From NCBI GenBank assembly GCA_019828545.1, contig JACVRA010000525.1:1-64000 (forward strand): a stretch of DNA of 64,000 bases, written 5' to 3'. The notes below the pieces were generated by a model. It ran no database searches. It worked only from the letters and a program-made list of their open reading frames with translations, and was not told the origin of the DNA. The translations under genes and the position numbers were made by a program. Source of the DNA: Paracamarosporium sp. OC-R06-R3. Lineage: Eukaryota; Ascomycota; Dothideomycetes; Pleosporales; Didymosphaeriaceae. How positions within the stretch are numbered: the stretch's first letter is position 1; the number at the start of each line of letters is the position of its first letter. Below, piece after piece: positions 10,922 to 20,960 of the stretch.

Positions 10922-11713
10922 GTCACTTCAACCGATTAGCGAGTGTGGAAAGATAAAAGAATGTGGTGAAATGAGTGACCTTAGCGAAGGACTGCCCTAC
11001 GAATAGTCACTAGAAGGGACCGTGTGTCTATAAGTACCAACGTTGCGAACTCGTCATGGAGGATGGTGAAGACGTCACATTGCCCAAGACGCGTCGAGGA
11101 CGCGGAGCATTTTTTCTTGAGGGGTTGCTAGATGTAAGGAAGCTTAACATTCCGTGGTGCAAGCGCTGCGATGCCAAGAAGGATGCCACTACCAAAGTAC
11201 AACGAACGGCCAAAGCCTCTTAGAAGCAGCTTGCCATTCTGTCTAGGAGATTAGAATCTCCACAAGCGTGAAAGCGCCGTGCCGATAATGGGTTATTGTT
11301 CCCATGCTCGATCGCAGCAAAGCGCATCTGACGCTGATATCCCTCGCTTTCTGTCGAAATACGTCTATTCTGTGCCGTAATCGAGGGAACAATGTCCTTC
11401 CTGAGACATAGGTCGTGACATCCGGCATCATGGCCGTTTCCCCGCGAGATTTCCTTGACGCAGGCGGCCAATAGAAAATCATCGCACGACAAGCAGGAAT
11501 GCGGTCAGTTACACGGCCTCGTGAGCCTGGCAAGAGGCGTGACCGAGAAGAGATCTCTAACCAGCCAGTGAAAGTTGTGCGTGCGGTTCGTCATGGTTTC
11601 TCTTAGTCAACCCTTTCTGCGAAGAGTCTGGCCGAATCCTCGCGTGAGCTCTGGAATGCGTAGTGACAACAATGCAGAAGCGTGCATTGGGATAGCGTGT
11701 CACCCTAGGATAA
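10922..11713. other. Intergenic: promoter of the secreted protein and 3' flank of the SUZ gene
   Basis: No gene supported. Minus-strand open frames at 11028-11213 and 11220-11533 have no recognisable protein features. Confidence 0.4.
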
Positions 11714-12572
11714 TCATGAAACAGTGCCGGTTCGATTCCCCCTAGGAGCGAAACCTCTTCCTCCTCTGCCTGTTGCCTGGGGCCCGCGTGGTTCACGGAT
11801 TGGCTTCTCTTGGTTGTTTGGCGTACTTGGTCGGCTTGTGCTCGCATCTTTCCTTTGGACAAAGACCGATCCTGGCTTCGGAGAGTAGCCCGGCTCAAAC
11901 AGCTGTCGTGAGGCTGACGGCCTAGCTGGAGACTGCTCGTTGCTGGACCGCGGTTGGCTGTCGCGTCCGCCTCGGCCTCTACCCTTTCCAGCTCGCCTTG
12001 GAGAGGCTCCGCGGGACTCATCAGAGTTCGCGGGAGTGCCAAATATCTTTTCGCGAGCCTCAGCATATCTCCGCTCTTTCTCGGCTCGCTCCTTCTGTGC
12101 GCGCGCTTTGCGCTCTTCAAACTCGGCCTCGCTCTTCTTCCGCCTTTCTTCCTCGCTGTCATCATCATCAGCTATGCCGGCGACGGGCACTTTCGGCTTG
12201 CGGGCAAGCAAGGTCACTGTGGGCTTGAATGCTGACTGTACGGGGATTTTGTCGCGGGCGTCGAGAAAAAGCATAGGCTCGGGGTTCTCTCTGATATGCA
12301 CTCTGTCAGCTCTTGAACATAGCTTCTACGGAGGCGCAAACATACGCTGAATCCCACAGCATCCGTTGTTGCTCAGCGTGCTGCGCTCTGCGCTCTTTTT
12401 GGGAGAGTTTGACTTTGGGCGCCGGCTCGTACTTCTGCTCGGCGTCTACTTGCTTCTGCAGAGTGTCAGCTGCATGCGCACCAAGTGTTCCGGAATTGAG
12501 GAAGCGTACATCGGCGAGGGACTCCCAGTCGTCGTCCCACGCGTCAGCCAATATGCTCTTCTTGGGCGGCAT
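11714..12572 (-). CDS. SUZ-domain protein (SZRD1-like), two exons
   Basis: Exon 1 is 12572-12346 and exon 2 is 12302-11714, with a 43-nt intron (GTATGT...GACAG); 271 residues. The SUZ core is visible in exon 2 as an Arg/Glu-rich helix ending YAEAREKIFG. A SUZ-C-like C-terminus follows (IREPRGPQ...GGRGF). Between them lies Arg/Gly/Ser-rich sequence, and the N-terminus is acidic with WDDDWE. In other eukaryotes SUZ domains bind RNA, and SZRD1 is a small protein built around one. An RNA-linked role in cytoplasm or nucleus is inferred from this. It is divergent from the gene at 12970 with about 400 bp between starts. Confidence 0.8.
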
Positions 12573-12969
12573 TTTTATCGTGTCGAGCGCGTTCAGATTC
12601 AGGACAGGAGCCGGAAGACTAGGACTATACGCGGTTCATGTATACTCGAGGAAGTTTTGTGCGAAAGGTGTCTCGGAATACGGTCCTAGGACTGCAATAT
12701 CAACGGGATGTGGGAGAACCCAAGACTCGAGGAGGGGCATCGAAGTTGACGTTCGATGCAGGGCCGGGATGCGCTCCTCGCTTCTATCCGGAGCTAGCGT
12801 GGGCCCAAGCTCCGCTGTGCCATGTACATTCACTGCTGCCTCAACGTCACCGTCAGTCCCTCATATACGGAGCAACAAGAAGCAAGGGAGCATACATCAC
12901 AGACGTGAGCTCTCAACATGTCAGGTAATCCCAGCGCCACCTTGCCTTCAACTCCACACACATGCCACC

Positions 12970-13564
12970 ATGAATCCACACGTGCCCCGCAAGCACACCA
13001 GCTACTCGTATCTGACGGCTGCGCGCCAAAACATAGATGCAGACGGCGACTCGACGATGCACTCGTCCCCCGATCTCGACGCCGCCGACGACGACTTGTT
13101 CCCCGGGGACGGACCTTCTACGCCCCGCAATGCAGCCAGCTACGCCCTTGACCCCGCCTCCGAACTGTCCCCGCCAAACTCGCAAAGTCGCCTCCCTGAG
13201 GAGGGCCTGTCTGCGCTCGCTGGTGGTGCTCCCTCGATCATCAATGCAAACGGCAAACGTGCTCACCCGTCTTCAGTTGCAAATACCGCTCCCGCTGGCG
13301 GTGCTGGCGACAAGAAGTCGGGCTCTGTTCAGACAGACCCAGCCACAGGCTATCAGTGGTCAAATGCTGAAGACGCCCCGGGGTACGAATGGAAGAGCAG
13401 TCGAGCTAAGGAGGAGGAGGCAAGGGCATTGGAATTGGTCGTGGACAAAGGCTCTATGATCAAGAGTAAGACTTCGTCTACACTATCATACCGTGTTGCT
13501 GATATGTCCAGCTCGTTACGGTGACCCTTTGAAGCCGGAGGTGCCCATGACCCTCAAGCGATGA
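12970..13564 (+). CDS. Small conserved-looking hypothetical protein, two exons
   Basis: The start ATG at 12970 has a good CACCATG context. Exon 1 is 12970-13465. A 46-nt intron (GTAAGA...GTCCAG) joins exon 2 (13512-13564), giving 182 residues ending in RYGDPLKPE...LKR. The N-terminal half is disordered (Ser/Pro/Asp/Ala-rich). Residues about 120-165 contain a W/Y-rich block (GYQWSNAED, GYEWKSSRAKEEEARALE) that looks like the conserved part. Function unknown. The tail lies close to the convergent Dpb4 gene. Confidence 0.7.
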
Positions 13565-13929
13565 AGCGGAATGGAGATAGTACAACCACTACAGGATATT
13601 TACGCATCGATATGACTGAACGACTAGAACAAGAGGCCCGCCTTTGGACATGGGTGAGGACGGCTGAGCAATAAATGGGTCGTAGTTGAAGGAAACCAAA
13701 GACCCTTGGTCTTGCCAAATGATCAGAAGTATCATGAAGAAGTTCGGTATATAGCTTCCATATGAATGCAGACTTGGCAGACAGTCTGCGAAGGAGCTTT
13801 ATCCGAAAATGCAAAGATGCCCCGCAACTGCCCTCCTTTGATCCAGGACATGCTGCCCGAAATTGTGGGATATTGTGACCTGTACCGAACGCCAGCAAAC
13901 GCCAGCCCATGCACCATTTCTAACCGTCA

Positions 13930-14724
13930 TCAATCGCTCTCGTCTCCATCCGCCATCTCATCATCTGACGCCTCTTTTTCTCTCTCTTCTAACAGGTCTT
14001 CCGTGGGCTCCTCTTCGGGCGCATCCTCTTCGACCTCATCGTCTTCTACTTCGTCATCTTCCTGCTCCACATCTTCTGCCGTCTCGTCCACCTCGTCTTC
14101 ATCCGACCCCGCTTGCTCGGCCCCGTCCGACCTCCTCACCTTCTTCGCCGGCGGCGAGTCGTCCTCATCCGCGCCATTCACGACCTTGTCCTTCGCCGCC
14201 TTCTTTTCCTCGCGTACCTTCTTGCGGTACGTATTGCGCTTATCTGCCTGTATCGAGGTGAACTTGTGGACTTCGGCTTCGACTCGTTGGAGCATAAAGT
14301 CGAACTCTAGCTCTTGCAGGGCGTCGAACACATCCTTGGGCATGACGGTCTTCTTTCCACTGCGAGCAGCATGCTCGGCAGCGCTAGACACGTTGTCAGT
14401 CTACAGGCGGTAGAAGTGGGGTTCGAGGACGTGGTCGCATACGTAGATGTAAGGTAGTTGACGAAGACGGTTGCGCCTTTCGACATGGCAAGCAGCGCAT
14501 CTTTCTGTATCTGCGTGTTTGGCGGGAGTACGCCCTTTGCCAGCCGCTGCACGATCGACTTTGGCAGGTTGAGGTCCTGCAGCGCGTGCTTAGTATTTTT
14601 GCGAAGCTTCAGGGACGCCGGCGCATACTTCTATATTGAGACCATCATCATCTACTATTTTTGTGGGAGGTCTGGGAGAGTCTTCGGCGGCTGCATTCGA
14701 AACATTGCTCTTTCTTGGGGGCAT
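13930..14724 (-). CDS. dpb4: DNA polymerase epsilon histone-fold subunit (Dpb4/POLE3)
   Basis: Exons: 14724-14629, 14576-14443, 14383-13930; 227 residues. The histone fold covers about residues 32-110: DLNLPKSIVQRL at its start, ALLAMSKGATVFVNYLTS across the first intron boundary, then SGKKTVMPKDVFDALQELEF. The acidic tail after residue 150 (Glu/Asp-rich with Lys/Arg patches) is longer than the compact yeast protein. Known role of the family: with Dpb3 it forms a histone-fold dimer in DNA polymerase epsilon, and in chromatin remodelling complexes of the ISWI/CHRAC type. Nuclear. The splice joins restore the expected alpha-2/loop/alpha-3 order, which supports the model. Confidence 0.9.
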
Positions 14725-15661
14725 TGTGGGTGTCGAGGGTTGGAATGTGGTTCTGCGATTAGAGACGAGGCTCTCCGCAGATCCACCCGTGGACTCGAAG
14801 TAGTTTACGCGTGAGAGCGCGTCGTGCCGTCGCCTTGGCAGTTTCGCGTCACTACTTCCAGCACGTGCGCACTCATTCCATCTCTGATAAAGGTTGCACT
14901 TTGATTCATGCACATGGAATAAAGCAGTGAACTTCTCGTTGAACATAGAAACTTGCCAGATGGGGTTTTGTGTTGTGCACCACTCGCCAAATCGCCGTCT
15001 CAACGCTCCTTGCCGGACAGTACCTCTGGAATACCTCAGCATATCCGAATTTCGCCTGTGCGATATAATGTACACTCGCCGCCTAGGCGTCTCTCCTTGA
15101 CCCGAATCCGTTATGCGCATCTATAACATTTTCCGTGTGCGAGGTGAAGGAAGAAGCAGTGACTCAATTGTATGAGACAGTGAGAAAGACTAATGTAGAC
15201 GAGCACTTCGAAGACTGCGAGTATTAGACAATCTTTTAAGCTGCGAATCTAGAATATCTATCATCCTTCTGATATGCGATCGATGTATCAAGTGTATTGG
15301 AATACAATAGCTGTGACAGCTGTCGATTAGAGAGTTCAACATGAAGACTTGTAAGTACCTGTATCCCATCTCTCTTGATACTGTTTGTTCAACTTCTAAC
15401 CTCTGATATGCACATATGCAGCTCCACATGACCGCAATGCACCCTTGACAATGGTTTTTATCGCTCTATAACCTTTAAAGCCATCCGGAGTCTCTCTATC
15501 ATCTCTATGTCTACAAGGTAATTGAAACAAGCTATAAAGTACCTCGTCAGTGCGATACTGCGCACCGTTATTTGTACTTATTTGCACATGTCTATGGTTG
15601 TCCACCTGACTGGGGACGTCAACGCAATGAGATATTGAGTGTTGAGAAGTGCATCGGAATG
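14725..15661. other. Intergenic: dpb4 promoter and MFS 3' flank
   Basis: About 940 bases. The only spliceable reading frame seen is a 19-codon one (15341-15471), which I do not call a gene. Nothing else is supported. Confidence 0.4.
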
Positions 15662-17281
15662 CTAGGCCATTCGGGCCTGCCGCCAGGACATTCCTTTCCA
15701 CATGAGAATGAGGAGAACAGGAGAACACGCTAGATGCAGCGCGCCCAAGATAGTGTACGCCCATCCAGCACCAACTCCATCAATCATCGGTTGAACGACA
15801 GCACTTATAACTGCAGCAACCGAACACCTACAGAACCAGTGAATCGCCACGGCCCCTGCGGCCCTTTTTCGGTAGTAATCAGTGACGAGTGCGTTGAAAA
15901 CGTTGATGACTCCTGTGTAGCTTATGCCTAAGACGACTCCGAGCACACAAAACACGGCGATCGACGTTCGAGTTTGCAATGCCCAACCCCACGCTATTAG
16001 AACGGCAGCCGTCACTACGGACAGCGGCACAGCAATCTCTAAGCGCGCACGTTCAATAGGAAAGTTGGTCAGATCGTGTTGTTGGGTCTTGTCGCTGGAT
16101 AATCCGAGCTTTCGGCAGTACCTTGTGTAGTTCCAGTTCAAAGCCTTGCCAACGAGAATGACCGTTATCAAGGTGCCACCGACCATAGGTAAGAACATAA
16201 GACCGACTTTAAAGGATCCGAAGCCGAATATCGCGTAGAACTGGGTAGACAAGGTGGTGCCAATAGCGTACAGGCTTGCGAAGTGAACAGCGCCGTAAAA
16301 GAGTAGAAGGGCGAATTCTAGATTAAGAACAAGAGTCATAGATGACAGAATCATCTTAAAGTAAGAGGGACTAGGTGATTGCTGAGAGTCTAGAGGCGGA
16401 TTCTCCGGAACTTTCGTCTTGGTCATGTCTTTCTGGTGCCTAGATTCTTTGTATATCTGCCATACCGTACGGTATCCTGGTGGAGGGATGACCGATCCAT
16501 CGCCGACAACCTTTCGACATGTTTCGGGGAAAGTAACCACAAAAAGCAGCAGATACGTTGTGGCACCAATTGTCAAGAACCAGAAGATGGATCGCCAGCC
16601 AAGGTATTCAGCCAGCGCGCCACCGATCATAGGACCAGCGGTCGGTCCCACAACTGCTGGAATAGTGATGAAACCAATATAAGAACCTCGTTCCGCCGAT
16701 GTAACAACATCAGCTACGACAGCTTGACACAATGTTTGCGCAGCTGCAATTCCACCAGCCTTCGATTTGTTAGCAGCATTCACGTCGTCTTCGCGGCACA
16801 AGCCGCTTTGGCAACTTACCTGGATCATACGAAGTGCTAGTAACGTAGCGTAGTTTTCAGCAAGAGCAAGACCAATATTTGCGGCGACGAAAACGGCGAA
16901 GCAGAGTATATAGGCTGGTCGGCGACCAAGAAAATCCGAGAATCCAGCGACGAAGACAGGCGTCAAGCCTTGAAAGACCAGATATATTGTCACAGTCAGA
17001 TTTGCCTTGGGGACAGATATTCTGAAGTCTTTCGCCAACACTTCCAAAGCTGGCAGATAAATCTGTACCGCTAGAGGAGAAAATATCGCTCCAAGAGCGG
17101 CACCCGCCACAACCCAGCGCTTCTGGGATTGGGTGAAAGCTGAATATTTGGTGGCTAGGGTGTCTTGAGAAGCGCTCTCCAAGCCCAGACTTTCGTTCGT
17201 TTCCAAGCTCTTATCTGCAGCGGTGGCATTACTTTCGGCATTGCTCTTGTCGCTGTCAGCTCTTCCCCCAGTTTCGGTCAT
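15662..17281 (-). CDS. MFS transporter, DHA1 family (Qdr/citrate-exporter type)
   Basis: The frame reads through 539 codons, but 16760-16819 is a clear 60-nt intron (GTAAGT donor, GCTAAC branch, GAAG acceptor). Removing it joins LRMIQ to AGGIAAAQ and gives 519 residues. About 60 N-terminal residues are hydrophilic. About 12 membrane helices follow, with the loop 2-3 MFS signature GFSDFLGRRPAY and the DHA1-like IFSPLAVQIYLPALE in helix 1. The family exports small molecules by proton antiport at the plasma membrane; its members include fungal multidrug, polyamine and citrate exporters. The gene is divergent from a citrate synthase at 18134, so export of citrate or a derived acid is a reasonable inference, not shown by sequence. 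Confidence 0.85.
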   Translation of the reverse strand: MTETGGRADSDKSNAESNATAADKSLETNESLGLESASQDTLATKYSAFTQSQKRWVVAGAALGAIFSPLAVQIYLPALEVLAKDFRISVPKANLTVTIYLVFQGLTPVFVAGFSDFLGRRPAYILCFAVFVAANIGLALAENYATLLALRMIQVSCQSGLCREDDVNAANKSKAGGIAAAQTLCQAVVADVVTSAERGSYIGFITIPAVVGPTAGPMIGGALAEYLGWRSIFWFLTIGATTYLLLFVVTFPETCRKVVGDGSVIPPPGYRTVWQIYKESRHQKDMTKTKVPENPPLDSQQSPSPSYFKMILSSMTLVLNLEFALLLFYGAVHFASLYAIGTTLSTQFYAIFGFGSFKVGLMFLPMVGGTLITVILVGKALNWNYTRYCRKLGLSSDKTQQHDLTNFPIERARLEIAVPLSVVTAAVLIAWGWALQTRTSIAVFCVLGVVLGISYTGVINVFNALVTDYYRKRAAGAVAIHWFCRCSVAAVISAVVQPMIDGVGAGWAYTILGALHLACSPVLLILMWKGMSWRQARMA

Positions 17282-18133
17282 TTCGTGCTAGTAAAAAGCA
17301 GCCTTTCCACGTTCAAGATACAAGCCGTAATTACCGAATGGCTCGATACTTGCAACAACACATTTATGCCAGCGGAAGCCACTACGGATATGTGAAGTGC
17401 TCTCTCGCTGATGAGAAAAGCTGTGAGATTCCAATCTCATTCTGCACGGCCAAACATTTGGCCGCAGGTCATCCCACATCATTGCCCGTTATCGCATATA
17501 ATCGACGTTGAACCTATATGATACAGTCAGCAGCTGCCTTATCCTACAGAACGCACCAATCGCGCAAATATCTGAGCGCCGCAATAATGCAGATACCTGT
17601 TTTAGGAGGTTATGACGGCTGAGTTACTGTTATTAGGTCTGTACAGTTGATTAGTAACTTTGGATAGTACATTCCGCCCCAGCTTGCACAAATGTCTAGC
17701 ATCAGGAGGATTTTAAAGGATCTACCAGGTGTGCAAAGACAACTCTCGTACGGAAAATGCTGTAGTGACTCTTCTAATCCTCTAAAATCCTCCCGACACT
17801 GGACATTGTGCAAGGGGCGAAGGAACTGTAGGTGACTAGCGTGATTCGTTCAGCTGTGAATGGACGAACCGCGCTCACCATCGTGGGGCTGCGCTCTGCT
17901 TATCCTCATCAGCAAACAGCAAGGCAAAATCCAAGTCAATCCGAAATGTGGCATAAATGTGCCTCACGAGATCCTTGCAAAATAAGCTGCCAGATATCCT
18001 GGTCGTAAGAAACACCCACGCTCAGCTTGAGATATTTAAGAAGCTCCCATCATTCGACAAAGCTCGACACGATACAAGGTCCTGATTTATCTAAGTTTGC
18101 TCCAGTGATTCTCGAATCCCTCAAACAGTGACG
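17282..18133. promoter_or_regulatory. Shared divergent promoter of MFS and citrate synthase genes
   Basis: An 852-bp gap separates two divergent starts (17281 minus, 18134 plus). It contains the inverted-repeat element at 17668-17829. No individual transcription-factor site is assigned. Confidence 0.5.
17668..17829. mobile_element. MITE-like element with ~45-bp imperfect inverted repeats
   Basis: The left arm (about 17674-17721) and right arm (about 17777-17819) are inverted complements. Both contain CGCCCC, TTGCACAA, TGTC and GGAGGATTTTA(A/G)AGGAT read inward, with a ~55-bp loop between. Weaker similarity extends a few bases outward (TACATTCC against the complement of GGAACTGTA). There is no coding capacity. 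The size and structure fit a miniature inverted-repeat element; no clear target-site duplication was identified. Confidence 0.6.
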
Positions 18134-19713
18134 ATGACGGTCTCAGAGACAGAGATTGAACACTTGCTAGTGTACGACACTAAGACTGGCAGAGAATACA
18201 GGGTCCCAACTCAAAAGAATTTCATACTCGGTGCAGATCTAGCTAAGATTGTCCGACCCGTTGAAGAATGTGGACACGTTGTGGAGCAAAGTATGCGTCT
18301 GTTGGACCATGGGTTCGAGAACACTGCCTGCATGGAGTCATCCATCACTTACATGTACGTGAGCGAAATCAATGTTTACCCTTGACAGACCACATGATTA
18401 TAGTTAACGAGATATGACAGTGATGGTCAGAAAGGACGTATTCTCTATCGTGGACACACAATCGAAGAGCTCTTCCAAGATTATGTATACGAAGACGTTA
18501 TGCATTTGCTGATATGGGGGGCTCTGCCATCTGAAGAAGAGAAACTCCGAGCACGAGAGATCATGGATTGCGTGGCCGTTCCGCCCGAGCAAGTCGTCAA
18601 GATCATAGAATCATTTCCGTAAGTGTTAACCTCCACAGAGACAGGCCAACAATCTCTAATATTCCCCATAGGATAGAGACAGATGCATATCACATGATGT
18701 TAGCCGGTATGGCAGCATTTGTTGCATCTGATACCATGATGGCTAAGACTCGCCATCAACCAAAACCGATGTTTCGCAGCAATTTAGAGGTCGCTGATCA
18801 AGCTATGCTCCGGACTATACAGTATTTGGCGACGTCTACCGCTTTGATATACTGTCACAAGCATGGCAAAGCTTTCACAAAGCCTCAAAAGGGTCGTTCG
18901 CTCATCGAGAATCTTACCCTCATGCTGGGCTTCCATGATACATCGGAAACGAGTGAGACTCCTCAGCCGGATCCTGCCGTGGTCTCGTGCCTCGACAAGC
19001 TATGGATTTTGTACGCTGATATGGACATGACCAATTCGACCGCAGCTGTCCTACACGCAGGGTCTTCCTTAACAGACCCTGCATCATGTGCGATTGCTGG
19101 ACTGGTCTCAGGTCATGGTCCGCTTCATGGTGGAGCAATTGATCTAGTCTACCAAGGACTCCAACAGATTGGCAAGCCGGAGAACGTCCCCGGTTATATC
19201 GAAATGGTGAAAGCGAAGAAGGCCCGTCTGTACGGGTACGGTCATCGGGCCCTGAAAACCCGCGACCCTCGTGCTGATCTGCTTGCAACGATCATGAACA
19301 ACGAATTACAGGATAAGATAGCAGATAATCCGCTGCTTCAGATTGCTCTCGCTATCGACAGAACGGCGCGAGATGACGCCTATTTCGTGGAAAGGAAGCT
19401 GAACATGAACGTAGACCTCTACGGCTCGTTTCCATACGTTGCACTGTGAGTCCGCACAGAAAAAATTCAAGACATGGGCTTTCGTCTGACCAGAAAATTA
19501 CAGAGGCTTCGAAAGAGACATGATAACCGCCATCACGATTTTGTCTCGATGTGCTGGGGCATTGGCGCATTGGCGCGAATCTCTTGGTGAGTATATAGCT
19601 TAGTGTATTGGGCACGGCTGACCACTTTGTTCATAGAACAACCCATCCGCCTCTGGCGTCCGAAATCAATTTACAAATCACCGGTCACGGAATCGTTGGC
19701 ACCTTCGAATTGA
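18134..19713 (+). CDS. Citrate synthase paralogue without mitochondrial leader
   Basis: Exons: 18134-18354, 18421-18618, 18672-19445, 19504-19586, 19637-19713; 450 residues. Family signatures: YIDGQKGRILYRG (created by the first splice), GHGPLHGGA with the first catalytic His, YGYGHRALKTRDPRA with the second His, and NVDLYGS with the catalytic Asp. All three catalytic residues are kept. The reaction is acetyl-CoA (or another acyl-CoA) plus oxaloacetate to citrate or an alkylcitrate. The N-terminus is acidic and lacks a presequence. The C-terminus ends in Ser-Asn rather than a peroxisomal tripeptide, so cytosolic location is likely. This suggests a specialised isozyme rather than the TCA-cycle enzyme. 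2-methylcitrate synthase is an alternative. Confidence 0.88.
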
Positions 19714-19714
19714 T

Positions 19715-19735
19715 CCACTGTGTACCACAGTGGAA
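19715..19735 (+). terminator. Hairpin just after the citrate synthase stop
   Basis: CCACTGTG, a 3-nt loop and CACAGTGG form a perfect 8-bp stem within the first 25 bases after the stop. It would lie in the 3' untranslated region. A role in 3'-end formation or mRNA stability is only a guess. Confidence 0.35.
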
Positions 19736-20960
19736 CACAGTGCAACCATTCACATCACAATCTACACATCGACGTGCACAAGACAATCACGAGGTTTTTC
19801 TTTTCGTTGTCAGTAGCTAGTCAGGGCACCTTAAGCAACATGATCTCATAGAGTAACTTAGAACAAGAATAGCTATCAGCTCAGGAATCTATTATTACAT
19901 CATGTAGTACTCTTATATTTGGTAAATTATCGATTTTTCTGTTAAAATTAAGAATTAGATTATCTACACACCTCTGCGCACCATAAAGATGCCTAGAGAT
20001 GTGCAGCTTTGCGCACCTCAGCCACGCTCGCGTACGCCTGCACGGGCTTGGCAAGGAGGTTTTCCTGGTGTATGAATGGCGCGTTGCGAGATCCTTGGCC
20101 CGAGACTTTCTGCGTTGCATTCGCATGCGCCCCCACTCTCGAAACTATCTCACGCACACCATGCACGTTGTCGCTCAACTATGGGGCTATGGGGCTATTC
20201 TACAATTGGAACCATCTCTCCGGGTCGTCCTTATACTTGGTATCCACAGCTGGTGAATTGCAGAAGCAACAACGATCCTTTTCGTGGGGCATCAGTGATC
20301 ACAGTTTAGGGTCAGCTGTGGCAGATCCAGGCCCTGGGCCAAGAAGCCACCGAGCTCTTGGCTGCAGCGTACTCAGCAGCTGTGAGGTACAGTCACGATA
20401 AACACAAAGTCTTGTCTGACAAGTATCATGGTCATGAGGCATCGCAGGCCGGCCCCGGTGTGACTTGCACAGTGTCACCGACACTTGCCGCTGGGGGAAC
20501 CATGGCGGAGGCATGCGGGCCAGCGCAGCACCCACGACTAGGCTATGATGCATTTCCCTAGTCACAGGGAATGCCAGTGATCATTATTCCCCGATCACCC
20601 TCGTGCGATTTGGGGCCGTTTGCCCTTTTCCTTCCCCTTGGGTAACTGCGAGGCTGACATGTGTCAAGAGGCATGCTCCCTCTAGGGGTCCAACTTTGAG
20701 CTTTTAACTGCAGACCAGAGCATTCAAAATATTTTCCAAGGCTTGGGCATCTTCTCACCTCCCTCATTCTCTTTCCTTTCCTGTAGCCTAAGAAACCCCA
20801 CGTTCCTTGGCGGGCTGAATGGTCCCCGGTAAACGTTCTCCCCAGCCGACTATACCGATAAGGGCATCCAATCGCAGCAACCTTCTAAACATTAGGTCCC
20901 GTCCTTTGTTGCCCTTATTTAGGGCTGAACCCTGTATTTTTTTGCAGGCCTATCAGCACG
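19736..20960. other. Intergenic, with pyrimidine-rich leader before the arrestin gene
   Basis: No gene supported. From about 20755 the sequence is C/T-rich (CTCCCTCATTCTCTTTCC), typical of promoters and 5' leaders of expressed ascomycete genes. Confidence 0.4.

Noticed and set aside
11727..11746. GGTTCGATTCC resembling a tRNA T-loop
   Set aside because: The flanking T-stem does not pair and no D-arm, anticodon arm or acceptor stem is found at proper distances.
15341..15471. 19-codon spliceable reading frame (MKT... with a perfect small intron)
   Set aside because: Too short to support as a gene; splice-like motifs occur by chance in intergenic DNA. Transcript evidence would be needed.
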